Below are positions 46,900 through 59,567 of a stretch of 64,000 nt of DNA, one piece after another. The notes beneath the pieces are model-generated. The model searched no databases and had not been told where the DNA came from. It saw only the letters and a list, made by a program, of their open reading frames with translations. A program made the position numbers and the translations under genes. Each line of letters begins with the position of its first letter. Position 1 is the first letter of the stretch. The DNA lies in NCBI GenBank assembly GCA_050084985.1, contig JBITNC010000002.1, forward strand, positions 24,676,001 to 24,740,000, read 5' to 3'. The DNA comes from Nageia nagi (lineage: Eukaryota > Pinophyta).

Positions 46900-47640
46900 C
46901 ATTTATTTTTGATAACCTAATCCACTTTTATCAGTGGGATATTGGTATTGTAATTCAATTATCTCTCATGGACCCTATTCATATCGACCCAATCCTCATC
47001 CTTGCCAATTACATTTGTTAAAATAGTTTAAAAAAAATGTTCTTGAACATGGCAATAAATATTTCATGTCATTATTGAAATTTCTTTCATATGTTTGATT
47101 GGGTATTGTTGATATAAGATCCCCTATCCTTGCATAGATGAACATTGTCTGATTAGGTACTTCTCCTAAAGGCACTATTTGTCCAATCACACTAGGTGAT
47201 TTAGATAATCTTCCCATTTCTTGTGATGAAGGTATACTAAATACCACATCATCTACATCATATTCTCCCATCCTTAAATCCCTTAATTTAACTTTTACTG
47301 GATATACATTGGATGAGTCATTATTAGATGTAGTATTTACTTGTTTTGATGAAGAAACTCCATATTTTTCATCTAAAGTTTTAGCAACTTTTTCCCAAGT
47401 ATCTTTATCTTGTATAACTATGTCACCTTTTTCTTTTATGACTTTAGATTGATTCATACTTTTATTCATCAATATAGTTGATAAATTAGGAGAAAGTAAG
47501 GTCACTTTATTTGGATCAAAAATTAAATTACAATGTGAGTAAGGATCTGGATCTTTAAACACACAATGAACTTTATCTTTATAAATGTATTTTAAACATC
47601 CATGATAAGTTGATGGAACACATTGCATTTCCTTCAATTA
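46900..47640 (-). pseudogene. Post-protease segment with G-patch-like motif
   Basis: Open piece 46996-47637, in a third frame. It begins with the block that follows Tat protease (VPSTYHGCLKYIYKDKVHCV, then PYSHCNLIF). After its stop the frame continues with a G-patch-like arrangement, GLGRYE... and SGLGYQ, near 46980-46905. G-patch-like motifs occur after protease in some plant gypsy elements. One frameshift separates it from protease and another from the RT linker. Confidence 0.65.
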
Positions 47641-48028
47641 TATGTACTAAAGTTTGAACGATTTTAGCCCCTACTGTAGTCGACAGCACTATTGATCCCA
47701 AAGTTGAACACACTGCATCATTAAATGCCCTAATTTGTAAAGGAGCTAAAATAAGTGAATTTAATAAATTCAAATTTTTGTATGCAGCATCTGAAATTAT
47801 ATTTATAGCTGAACCATCATCTATCAAAATTATTTTAAATAATTTCCCATCTACTTTACCTATTATATGTAAAGGTGGATCAAGTCCACCTGGTCCATCG
47901 TTATTTAATTTTTCTTGTTCGTAGAAGGTGATGTTAGGTTGTTGAGATATCCTCAAACTTTCAACTATTGAAATAAAATTATCAGGGTTACTAATATCCA
48001 CTTGAATTTTTTGTAGAATTTGATTCAT
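47579..48028 (-). pseudogene. Aspartic protease of the inner Tat element
   Basis: 149 open codons. Active site IILIDDGSAINIISD with Asp at residues 70-71, the Tat form of the D-[ST]-G motif. The second half (AVCSTLGSIVLSTTVGAK) leads to a frameshift near 47620, after which the fold continues in the next piece. It shares the gag frame, so protease was made as part of Gag-Pro. Confidence 0.8.
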
Positions 48029-48190
48029 AGCCTCCCTATAACTCTCAGACTATTATAATAATTCAAATAAGGTCATTTTAACTGGAGACATTTTTAATTA
48101 TCATTGAAGAGCACCTTTTATTGAAACTTTAGGTTGTTGCGGAGGAGGTATAGGTTGTATATTAATTTGGTTTGATATCGATTGATTTTT

Positions 48191-49594
48191 TCATGGATTA
48201 TCCTGTTTATTCTGATATTGTTGTGCTCTTGTAGCTATACCAATCATATGTATTGAATCATCTATAGTCCCTATAAATGGCATATCCTTATTATTCCATG
48301 TATAGTTCATTTGGTTTGGGATGGTTGCTACATTGTTAGCTTGATGTGAAGGTAAGGGGTTTTGATATATCCCTAAATTTTGATTCGAAGGCACCACAGG
48401 ATTATCCACATCTATTTTTCGACTATCTATCAAGTCTTGAATTTTATGTTGTAAAGTTTGACATCTATTTGTATTGTGTCCTTTTTGCCTATGATAAGCA
48501 CAAAATTCATTTTCCTTATACCATTTGCTTCCCTTAGCATTAGGATTTTTAGGTTTTATATCAGGTAATCTAATCATACCATTATCACATAATTTTTTAA
48601 GTATTTCAGCTAATGGTTCTGCTAATGGGCTAAAATTTCTTTTAGGTTTAGGTTCAACATTTTCTTCAATTTTTGAAGCTTGACCAGAATCCTCTGTCAT
48701 AGCTATTTGATTGTTTTGTGGTTGTTTAGTACTGTTCTCATATTGATTACCTTTTTTGTATTCTTTTTTCTTAAGCTTTAGTTCTCCATCTTGAATTTTA
48801 ACTCTTTCTATAACTACTGCCTGAGCAATAGCTTCTTCAAAAGTTCTATGTTGTTGAATTTGGAGAACACTGGCTATTGGTATTAAACAACTTTGACTAA
48901 ATAATTTAACCAATTCATCTTGTGGTATTGTCTAAGGCATACTAGTGAGTATAGCCCGCCATCTTGAGATGTAATCTTGTATAGTTTCATCAGGAAATTG
49001 TTGCAATCTTGTAAGATTAGTAATTGAAGATTTTTCTTTAATATTGATTCTAAAATGTTCAAGAAATTGATTAGCCAATTGTTCAAACGTATATAAACTA
49101 TGCATGGGTAAACTATTATACCAATCTAAAGCTTGGCCTGCGAGTGTCATAGGAAATATATGTAACATTAATGAGTCATCATTGGCTATCTGATAACTAG
49201 AAAATGTAAATTTTCTCAAATGTTCTTTGGGGTTCTCTTTTCCTTTGAATGGTTCTATCTTAGGAAATTCAAACCTATATGGTAGTTTCTTTTTTGGAAC
49301 ACTTGGATGAATAGGTTCATTGCAAATATTCTTGTAATTTAACTTTTGAAGTCCTTGAACATTCATTTCTTGATTTATAAAATCCTTCATAAAGTATTCT
49401 AATTCTTTATCAGTTCTATGACCTTGAGTGTGCCTATGATCTTCGAGTATTCGGATCCTTTTCCAAAATTGATCTTGAAATGTAAGACTCATAGTCAGAA
49501 GGAAACTCTGACAGTGGTGGAGGTAATATTTTAAGAGGTGAATGTTGTTGTGGAATAGGGATTTTAGGAGGTCTTTGAGATATCCCTTTTCCAT
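48191..49594 (-). pseudogene. gag core and zinc knuckle of the inner Tat element
   Basis: Two open pieces in one frame (48932-49594 and 48191-48913), split by a stop. Gag core: PYRFEFPKIEPFKGKENPKE, then MTLAGQALDWYNSLPMHSLY, FEQLANQFLEHFRINI, ISRWRAILTSMP. Nucleocapsid: a CHHC knuckle with residues C138, H141, H146 and C151 of the second piece (FCAYHRQKGHNTNRC). The protein forms the particle shell and binds genomic RNA. It lies downstream of a long coiled-coil N-terminus that sits in another frame. Confidence 0.85.
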
Positions 49595-50885
49595 GTAGAT
49601 CTTTTCCTTTGTAATCAGGTTGTCTTATTTGATTTTGGGTTTGTTCAACCCAACTTTTAATAGAATCTTGCTTTTGTTTATCATATAATTTTTGAAGTTC
49701 TAGTTCCTTATCCATTTCCTTTTGTAATAAAATGGCTGTCTCTCTATCCATCGCTTCTTATTTGTCTAAGTAAGGATCTCGATATCTTTGTATTTGACTT
49801 CCTTCAGGAGTTTCCGGTTTCAAATTCCTTATTTTTTGATATTCATCCCACTGTCTTTGTTTTTCTTTCTCCATACGTAGATATTGTTCCCTCTTTATTT
49901 TTTCATTCTCTAATTATTTAAGTTGTAATTCCTGTAAATGAAGTTGAATCTCATGCTCTTTATGAAGTCTTTTCTTTTCTTATTCCAGGAACTCGTTTCT
50001 TTCTTTCTTTGCTTATTCTTGTTCTATGAATTTTCTTTTATCTCTAAGAAGTTTATCTTCCATTTCTTTTAATTTATTCTCTTGTTCTTGAATTTTAATG
50101 AATTTGTCAACTTCCTTTAGAAGATATTGCATCTCTGCTGCCTTTTTAATATCATCAACATGTATTTCCATGAATTTTTGACCGGCTTTTATTTTACGTA
50201 ATCATCATTCTTCTAGTTCTTCATAGGAAGGTATCTCCTCTATTTTATATTTAGATGTCTTTTTATGTAATCCTCCCTTTGAAGAATAAGATTTCTCCAT
50301 TTGTTTCATTGAAGGAGCTCTTTGAGATAAATTACTCGTAGGTATGGATACTTCATTTTTTCCTAATTTGAGAGATTTATGAGAAAAAGGAGCTCCCTCC
50401 TTTCGGATTAAAGAGCTAACCTTTCAACCATCTGATAATTGATGAATGACTCTTTCATATTTAACTTTATATGGCTCAATATCTGGTACAGCTATGGTTT
50501 CGGCCTGAGATTTAGCCTCGTCAATTTCTAAGTTATTAAGCCTTTGGTCTAGTTTTTCTACATCTCCTGGTAAACTAGAAGACATCTTAGGAATATCCCT
50601 AAGATTAGCTAGACGATGATGAATTTCAATTAAATCTTCTTCTAACACTTGTATTCTAGCCTTGGTAATAGGTTCTTCTATACTTTGTCTTTGCAATCTA
50701 GTTTGATCATAACCACAATCCCAATCTTTACTTTCATAAAGAACTACCTGTGGATCTGATTCATTTAAAGGAGGTGGCCTCCTAACTGAATACTCTATCA
50801 AATCCATATTGTCTAAAACTATTTCTTGTATTTCAAATGGGTGTTCTTGCATTTTCTTAGCGATCATACTTCTAGTTTGAACCAT
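49434..50885 (-). pseudogene. Coiled-coil N-terminal part of Gag, inner Tat element
   Basis: The ATG at 50885-50883 opens 153 codons (MVQTRSMIAKKMQEHPFEIQ), with an acidic middle and the helix LDQRLNNLEIDEAKSQAE. The same frame runs on with stops through a long Lys/Glu/Gln-rich coiled coil (about 50200-49800: KEMEDKLLRDKRKF, EIQLHLQELQLK) to the open piece 49434-49751. About six stops occur. It ends in a Pro-rich stretch where a frameshift joins the gag core frame. Tat and Ogre elements often carry a long extra segment before gag, and this is probably its equivalent. Confidence 0.65.
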
Positions 50886-52686
50886 TTTTAGATATCATAA
50901 ACAAGCATTGTAAACAAAAAACTCTATTTTTATCTTTTAGATTATATTTTTGAGAAAATAATTTAATGCACAAATAGCCTATATGCAAACCTACTTTTAA
51001 CGATGTGATTATCTTCTTTAACTTTTTTGCATATTTTTAATATCTGAATTAAATGAACGATATGGGTTGTTTATTTTTAATCTTTTTAATTTTTCTAGTT
51101 TGTTTTGACTAGTCAAGTGTTAAACAAGGTAGGTTGGGTAATTCTAATGTTTGCAAGTTTCTATGGCTTTTGGCTTGGTTCTAGATGAGTCTCCTTTTTT
51201 GACTCCTAACTAAAGGAAATTTACCTTGGTCATCACCTCCAAGTGTAACTGGCTCTATGGCTTCAAGTGTGTTATGTCAATGGTTACAAAGAAGTAAGAA
51301 TTAATAGTTGGTAGTGACATCCAACTCGTTAACGTTCAATTATTCCTTTAAGGCCTTATGAAATGCATTTAAACAAGTAAAATACATTTATGCATACTAC
51401 CCTCCCAAACATTCATGTCCATTTACTTATTTTATCTTAATGTGATATAATCAAAAAGTTTATTTTAAGTGAGTCTTGACCTTAATAAACCCCATTATTC
51501 TTTTTAATTATAATGTGATTCATTATACAACCTCTTAATGATGTTCATTAACCCCTTCCATCTATGGAAGTATTATGTGTAATAAATTCCCTCTTCTTAC
51601 TAGTCACATATCTCTTCAACCTCCAATGGAATGGTAAGAGAAGACTTGGTAAGAAGCCATTAAGTGTAGATAAATTAGTTAAGTGAGGTTCAATTACTCC
51701 TCCAAGAGTCACATATCCCTTCGACCTCCAATGGAGTGGTAAGGGTAGACATCTTTAAGAGTGTTAATGTGAAGTATATTTCCAAATAAGATGTGAATAA
51801 ATTTTACCTCTTTCACTTAACTTATTTCTGATCACTTAATATCACTTGAAGTGCAAAAGTGAGAGCATACTTTGTTAAGTGAAAGTACTTAATGTATTCA
51901 AATCCCTCCAATTCATTAACCTTTTAATATGATTTATACTACCCAAAACCTAATTCATTTACCTTAGGTTCATTACAAATTAAGTGTAATTCATTTACTC
52001 CTTCCAATAGTGGAAGTGTTAAGTGTAGTAAATTACTCCCTCTTACTAATCACATATCCCTTCAACCTCCAATGGAGTGGTAAGGGCAGACTTGGTAAGA
52101 GGTCATTATGTGTGATAAATTAACCAAATTAAAATTAGTGTGAAAAAAGATACATTTAATTATTCCTTCTTATCAAGTCTATTCTGGTCACCTTAGATCG
52201 CATAAAGTGCAAAGGGAGAGCATAAGTAGGCAAGATAAGAAGTAGTAATGTGTATGTATCCTTAACCCAAAAGAATAAAAACAAATAACATTATTCATAA
52301 CATACATTAAATAAAAATGCATTTAAAGTTTTACTACCCATTTTCTATATGCACTTTGAGCAAAGAGATCACACGAAATTTTACCAACTGTCATTTTAAA
52401 TGCCTACTTACATTTACTGTATTTACATCAGATTGGAAAACATACCAGTTTTACAGAGATCGTTGATGATTTTACAATGATCGTTGGTGATTTTATAGAG
52501 ATCATTGGCGATTTTGCTACGATCATCGATGATCCTAAAAATTCTAAAAAACAAAAACAAAACAATAGATCAAACAGATTAAGTTAGTTTTTGATTCCAT
52601 AGGATGCAAACAGATTTAAAAATATAATCAAAATAATATGTAATTGATCTTATTTTTTGCTTCAATTCTCTGAATGCATGCAAGGG
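50886..52686 (-). other. Leader of the inner Tat element with short repeats
   Basis: No ORF. Three copies of a 41-bp unit (CACATATCCCTTCAACCTCC...) lie at 51605-51645, 51710-51750 and 52051-52091, each with a CTCCAATGGAG palindrome. A pair of related segments with AAAGTGAGAGCATA / AAAGGGAGAGCATA lies near 51856 and 52208. A GATCGTTGATGATT-type cluster lies at 52455-52540. Confidence 0.6.
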
Positions 52687-52704
52687 GCCCCCCTTCTAGT
52701 GCCA
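52687..52704 (-). promoter_or_regulatory. Primer-binding site of the inner Tat element
   Basis: TGGCACTAGAAGGGGGGC on the minus strand, 3 nt after the 5' LTR. It has the expected TGG start. I do not assign the tRNA. Confidence 0.75.
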
Positions 52705-52707
52705 GAT

Positions 52708-53800
52708 TATGTATATTGAATAGTGCACCTAAAATGCAATTTAGCCATATAAATCATTCAACATAATAAATCAGAACACATTCAATATTACACATCAATA
52801 ATAATGCAGATATTATCTCCAGAAAAGATTTGATGAAATTTAATACAATAAGAGATTGTGATCAATCTGTATGAATCGGTATCGATTGATTATAGATTGA
52901 TAATGATCATTATGGATCGAAATGATCTATGTATGGATTGACAGCGATCAATGGTCTCCCACTACTGTTGTGTTTGTTGTAAACTTTCAACTTTTGTCAT
53001 CGATCTGAGAAATTGCCATCGATCGATCTGTAAATCATCGATGATTTATGGCATTATAGTGAACTTTTCACAAAATTTTGAAATGTTTGTATCTCTTCCT
53101 AGTTCTCCTTCATGCTTGCTTCTATCATTCTTTTCCCGTATTGACCCTACACACAGAAAAACAAATGAAATATCAAAGCATACCTGCTAATACATATGCA
53201 TCAGAAGTAAATAACACAAAATTAAAATATATTTGATAGTAGATTTGCTATTGATCAAACCTCAAATCTTTACTTACAAACTTTTGGTTTAATTTCCACA
53301 GAGCTTCGCTATATTAAATTCAAGTCCCCTTGTTCACATACAGAGCTGGTATTTATAAGCTCAAAAGTTTGTTATTAATTTGTTTTGCCATCACAAGATT
53401 CTAGGTAACATTCTGTGTGAAATCTTGAGGTGTTATTATCTCAAACCCACATCCATAATTCTAAACTGTGCATACTAGGCTATTCTGGGCTTAGATTTGT
53501 CTATTTTTGAATTATTCAGGGATCATCAACGATCATGACAGATCGTTAACGATTGTTTAGTAAATTTTATACTAATATTGGAATGATCACCCAATGGTCA
53601 TTTCTTAATGATAAGGGGTCGTATGACCACTCATTTTGCATCTACTCAAAAATATCTATCCAATAATAGAGTTTTAAAGCTTGTTTGAGGCTTCCATAAG
53701 GAGTTATAATCATTTTAATGTGATATATGTTAGAAAGATACTTATTTTATTTATTTATATGTTGTTAAACTAAATGTAGGGTTTATTTTGAGTGTCTATA
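52708..53800 (-). repeat. 5' LTR of the inner Tat element
   Basis: It aligns with 34597-35689. Its terminal dinucleotides on the plus strand are TA and TA, where the other LTR has TG and CA, both explained by single transitions. Indels relative to the other LTR, including one of about 18-20 bp each way, cancel out, so the two have equal length. Confidence 0.92.
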
Positions 53801-53805
53801 GTTAT
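53801..53805 (+). repeat. Target-site duplication, right (GTTAT)
   Basis: Identical to 34592-34596. Confidence 0.85.
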
Positions 53806-53944
53806 CATCGATGTTAAAAGAGAAAGTCAAATGTCATTTTCCCATTTATTATTGGTGATTGGTCAGAGCTCCTATCATATTTTTACCCCCCCTTTTTCAT
53901 GGTCAACTAGTATCTTTTATACCCTATCACGTTCATGGGTTAGA

Positions 53945-56288
53945 ATGCCACCAAGGAGAAGACAAGTTGGAAAAATGAGGCCAATCAAGGAGGAGGTAAG
54001 TTTTTTTAAAAAAACCCCCTTTTTGATTTTTTTTTTTGCTAATTTTAATTCTTAATTTGTAAAATAGAGTTCATAGGATTGTTTATTTGTACTTTTAGAT
54101 TAAATTTAACCATTTTATTTTTACATTTTGATTTATTTTTTAGTATTTTTGAGTTTTAGACACCCTTGATCGTGGTCATCAGGCATGATCGAGGGTTTAC
54201 AGAATCATCAATGTTGAGGATTAGATGTTGATGACTCTACAACTAGGGAACCCAATCATCGATGTTTGCCCTAGAATAATTAATTTGTTTTCTTGAAAAA
54301 TTAACTTAGCTATGTTCATCTTCTATGTTCAAGATGTGTTCAAGCCTAGGGGATGTTACCCTTTGATCCTACAGGAAGGATGCTAGTTCCTTGTGGTCTT
54401 AGAAAATACTTTCTTCCATTATTTGGGTTTTAGAGATGGAACCTATATGGGCATATACACTAGGAGTACCCCCTTATCATAGCCTTGCTGGAGAGGTAGA
54501 ACTCTACTACATCCACTTTCCATCTCCCAAATATGGGAGATGATGATTACCATTAAGGATATTCATCATTTATATCATCTACCTATCCATGATTGATGGA
54601 TTTAGCATCTAGTTAATAAGGAGGAGGTGTAACCTGCTATATCTTATTTGTATGAAGAGGATCATGTGGACATAATTATTATTGATATTAGTTGAGGAGA
54701 ATTCTTATATTATCATTATTGGCTTGAGGACCAATAGGGGGCCATTAGGTTCTCATACTTAACAGGCATGATTTAGTGTTATGCCCTCCCTAATACTAGT
54801 AGTGGATGATATGATTTAGCATGGTACCATGTATGCTTGGGTGCCTACCTTGTTGGCATAGATTTATAGAGTTATTTTTTTACTCATAGGGTCATAAACT
54901 CTCACTTTCTATGATGATCACTTTATAGGATTGGGCATATGAGCATATCATAATTGCTCATCCTTATGGAGTCCTCATTCTTAATTTTTCTAGCCATGTA
55001 GAGTATCCAACTAGTATCATGTAGTGGAGAGAGTATTTTTATCTTCTTTTGATTAATGGTGTTCACTAAGGTGTTAGATTTTATCGCATTATGCTCACTT
55101 AATTAGTGTTAGACCATGTCAAATTCAGGCCATATCATTTATACCCAATAAGGAATGAGCTTGAGGTTGAGCTCATAGGAATTTGGAAGGTGAGAGTCCT
55201 CAATGATTGATGGATGAAGTTTTTAGAGTATTTTTAGTTTGATTATGTTATACGATAGTTCATGTTGGTTTAGGACATCCCTATAGATCTAGTGAGATAT
55301 CAGCATGAGGTCACCCTTCCTATCAAGGGAATCCACACATTGGTCTATGCAGAGTTTGATACCACTCAAGAGGAGATGATCGAGGAGGAGCCATTGAGAA
55401 TTATGTGAATGTTAGTGAGGTCTATGCTGCATGGTGGTAGGCAAAGTAGGCAAAGGTTGATGAAGAAAACTAGGGATGAAGAGTGTGACAAAGGGTCAAG
55501 TATCCTAGTGTAGGGCCTAGTGCAACTGAGGTCTAGGAGGCTGAGAAGGATCATGTAGTGGATATTCCAAATGTGGTCATGCAAGGAAAGGGGGCCTAAG
55601 ATAAGTAGGTTGGAGCTATAGAGGAGGTACCTATCCCTCAGGTATACAACATTGATTCTTTACTAGTAGAGCTTTCAAAGCTAACATTTTGTCTAACATA
55701 GTCTCAGTCATTGTTAGGGAAGTATTAATATTCATATGCTACTCATATCAGGTATATATATGATATATATATATATATATATATAGGCAAGATAGCAATG
55801 AGGGTAGGCCTATAGTGTAGACCTTACAATAGCAGTAGGTTGGGGGGTTAGGTACCTTAACAAGTGTGGAGAGGTAGTCCTCTTCATTTGTATGAGATAT
55901 TTATCAATAGAGGGATTATTTATAGGGTGTGTTTGTTATATGGGTAGCTAGTGTTCCTACTTATGCACCTGGTATAAACTATCCCCTTTCTCCTTGAGAT
56001 TATGTTCCTATTGATATCCATACATTATCTATGGCCACAACCAACAGTGCATAAGATGGTTCTAGCAAATAAGGTAGGTAGGCTATACCAATAACATCTT
56101 ACAATAGAATTGTGACTCCAACATCTTCATCCCATTGCCTAGTCAAGTTATTTGAGATACATGTAATGGGATGAGAGATGAGTCTAGGTGGATCAGTGGG
56201 GACTATTTAGGCAAGTCAAAAAGTTGGCAATACCAATAGCTAGGATGATGGTGAGGGTAATGCCTATGAGGATTCCCAAAAGGATTGA
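53945..56288 (+). pseudogene. Antisense PMD pseudogene of the outer element
   Basis: The ATG at 53945 opens MPPRRRQVGKMRPIKEE, like exon 1 of the inner copy, and stops at a GTAAG donor at 53996. The frame is recovered near 54330 with DVFKPRGCYPLIL, matching the inner exon 2 start. Further matching blocks are seen, such as LILQAWAYEHI-like sequence near 54930 (decayed), and the probable end EDSQKD followed by a stop at 56286-56288. Many stops and indels. It shows that the antisense PMD gene is a stable component of this family. Confidence 0.6.
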
Positions 56289-58017
56289 TTATTATGTTAT
56301 TTATTTTATATTATTGATAGACATGTGATGGACCTATATTTGTGATGGATCTATATATATTCATTTTTTGGATCATGGTGATCATGATCTAGTTTCATTG
56401 GATGGATGCTATTATTATTATTTTATTGGGTTATAGATATTATATTATTATTTTTTGTATATATATATGATGTTATCTCATAAATAGTTTTATGATTATG
56501 TACTCACATGATGATGATTTGATGTTATGTTATCTTTCTAGATGTTGTGGAAATGGATGATGTATTTCTTAGATGTATGTGTTTAGGTTTGGATGTTTTA
56601 TTTTATGTTGATGAGATTTTTTTTAGATTAGTGTCGTGATGTATGTTTTCATAAATTAATTTTAGTTATTTGACTGCTAAATGATTGATGGATGTTCATT
56701 TATGGCTGAGTGATGAACACTATATGATTATTTTTTAGATATATATAATGATATATTTAGATGTGCATGTTTTGTGGTTGTTTCTCAATATGATGATGAT
56801 TTTGATGATGTGTTGTTTTCTTATATGTTATCATGGTGATGGATGATATACCTAGGATTCTTTTGTATGTTTAGATTTTAGATTATCTCATTTTAAGTTA
56901 ATGGAATGTTTAACACATTGATGTATGTTTTCATGAATTGATTTTAGTTTATTGATAGGAAAGAAATTGATAATTGATGTAAATTTTTAATAATTAATGA
57001 TTATTTATCATGTTTAGAATAATGTTGTTATGGTTGGAATAAGATTTTATTTATATTAGTACATAATTAGATATCATCATTTTTTATTTTTGACTATTTT
57101 CACATGGTTTAAATAATTTGTAATGAGATAACACATATTGGATAATATATACAATTTGTAGGTTGATGATAATGAGTGGAATGGGAGGAAGAACATCGAC
57201 TTTTATTTCAAAGGGAAGAGCAACTACTTGCTCTTGATCCCAAAGAATGATGGAAGCTATAAAATTCAATGATATTCAAGGGGATGAAATGATAGGGAAT
57301 GTGGCAATGAAATAATATTGAATTCTAGTTCAAATGGGAAGAATAATTTCTTATTCTCGATCCCAATAATAATGGAAGCTATGAAATTTAGCAACATTCT
57401 AGGGTTGAATTCTATCAATCTATTAGGATCAATGTCTTGCTTGATCTTGTAGATAAGTGTAGAAGCAAGAGGTTTTAACAACACAAGTGTTGACTTTCAT
57501 ATCAATGGAGGGAAATATTACTTACTCTTTTTCCCAAAGAATGTGGAAGCACATTGAATTTAACAATCCATAAAGGTGGATGTAGGGGATAAATGAATGT
57601 ATGAAGTTATGAATTTATACTCATGAAAAATAGATAAATGAATGAATGGCATAACTATATGGATGTCAAACTTAACATATTAATTACTCATCAAGCTTAT
57701 AATAATAATAATGTATATATTATTAAGTGGAATGAATAAATAATATAATAAAGAAGTGTGATAAATAAGATATTCAATATTAACTTCATCGAATAATATT
57801 TTATTCTGGTTTCATCTACTAAGGATGATATAAAATGAGGTAATAATACACATAATTTTACTATGAAATCATGTGTGTGCAATGATATTCATTCCCTTCT
57901 CTTGATGATCACAAACTTAATGTTTCAAGAGCATAAAATATGTAAGTTGATTCATCTGCATCATACATATAGAGGTCCATCATGGAGATTGGACATGTCA
58001 CCACTTTGTAAGGTATA
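56289..58017. other. Convergent 3' region of the outer element, no gene
   Basis: AT-rich. Two related segments with AAATTCAATGATATTC/AAATTTAGCAACATTC and a 'GGGAAGA...TTCTTATTCTCGATCCCAA' phrase recur about every 115-170 bp between 57130 and 57560. Short minus-strand ORFs here come from these repeats. Confidence 0.4.
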
Positions 58018-58119
58018 CCTCATTATTAGACATGTGTCCATATCTTTGATGAAGACTAACCCCTAGATCTAGTTACAACCTTGCTCTATTGCTAGTCAAA
58101 ATCCATAGCCCCGATAGAG
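58018..58119. other. Twin stem-loops, outer element
   Basis: CCTCATTA (58018-58025) with TGATGAAG (58047-58054), and CTCTATTG (58084-58091) with CGATAGAG (58112-58119). In the second stem a C-G pair of the inner element is a T-A pair here, so both partners changed together. Remnants of the third stem (AACCCAAGA and TCTCTTGGTTT) follow. Confidence 0.6.
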
Positions 58120-58781
58120 GATACTATAATAACCCAAGAATTATGATTTTTTTTAATATTTTGCTATCTATATGTATATTTTTTCTTTCTATTTTCTTTT
58201 TCATTTCTATCCTATCTCTTGGTTTCATGATGAAGTGAAAGAATAGGAAAAATAATCACTCAAAATTATTCACAAGGAACATCTAGCTTTTGTTTATTTT
58301 GAGTTTTTGAGTGTGAAAATGTGTGTGAGTTCATAATATCTTGAATATGTATGATATTAATGTTTGTTTATCATCCTAAGTTTCAAAAACTTTGCAAAAG
58401 ATATTTTGATAAAATCTAAATATGAATATTATATTCACAAACTATTTCTTTATTTATACATACAACTATATATATGAACAATATTTGGATGGATGTATGA
58501 TTCATATATATAACTTGGCAAGTTACTAGAATTATCATGTTTGACATTTAATAGTTCTACTAGGATGGGAATGGTAAAAAATATTAACACAATTGTATGG
58601 TATGGATACATAGGGTAGCACACCCAATCGCAAAGATGCTTCAGAAATAATTTTTTGAGTGTACATATATACATATAATTTTTTGTATTTTTATAGAATT
58701 TTTTTTTTTGGATATTTTGATTTGTTTGGATTTTGATGATATCTCATTTTTTGGATTTTTTGAGATTTTTTGAATCATATT

Positions 58782-58819
<38 letters not shown>

Positions 58820-58829
58820 ATTTTTTAGC

Positions 58830-59567
58830 TTCATTAGTCATCTTCAACTTGTTGGTAATGGATCTATGTTGAGTGAGGGTTTGTAGTAAATGACTATGAG
58901 AGATTGAATGAAAATGAGGAGTACGAATAGTATGTTCAACTTTCTAATGTGTGGCATAGTGAGTGATAGACATAGAAAATATGAAGTCCCAATCAAAAAT
59001 ATTTACATATATTATATGGGCAATGGTGAACTCGTCAAAAGATTCCTGAGGATGTAAGGATGGTGGTCCAAAAAATTTAACAAGTTTTCAAATAAATGGA
59101 TTGACAGGAACATTAATCATAATCCTTCATATGAAATCTAGGCTAGAAAATAGGCTTATGAGATTTTAGAGAAACTGTTCATTTGGTATGCCATAAATCA
59201 GGCAAGTTCCCCAACATGGCACATGTTCAATATATAGGCTTACCTAGAAGGAATCTTTCAAAATATTGTAAGCATGACCATATCTATCTAATATACTCAA
59301 CAATGTAATCATAGATAAAATATTATGTTGAATACCCTCAAGCAACTCAAAAAATGGATCTATGTCTACATCTAATGATAGGACTTGAATCTCTACATAG
59401 TCATTTGGAAATGTACATGCTGAAAGTGAGATGTAAAGGGATGAAAGTTCCCAAGGAGTGGGTGGAGTATGATATGAATTGAAAATTCCCCAATTGGTTG
59501 GTTCAAAAGCATAATGAGAATGACTCATGATACTAGTGTTTAAAACACAATCAACCACTTGCAACAT
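58830..59567 (-). pseudogene. Possible third WP repeat of the outer element's extra ORF
   Basis: Open piece 59244-59567 (107 codons) continues, with stops, through RIMINVPVNPFI, HPQESFDEFTIAHIIYVN and IFDWDFIFSMS. The W-D-F-I-F block with its upstream DE...YV pattern is like the start of repeats A and B. The YLxWP block was not found, so the assignment is weak. The inner element has no equivalent segment. Confidence 0.3.

Larger units (their letters stand above)
34597..53800 (-). mobile_element. 19.2-kb Tat-lineage Ty3/gypsy retrotransposon with two extra genes, minus strand
   Basis: LTRs of 1093 bp at both ends, about 95% alike by eye, a perfect 5-bp target duplication, a primer site next to the right LTR and a polypurine tract next to the left LTR. 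All coding domains of a Tat element are on the minus strand. Downstream of integrase come an extra sense ORF (WP-repeat protein) and an antisense PMD gene on the plus strand. It is not autonomous: stops and at least three frameshifts break gag-pol. It inserted into an older member of the same broad family, upstream of that element's own antisense PMD gene. Confidence 0.92.
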
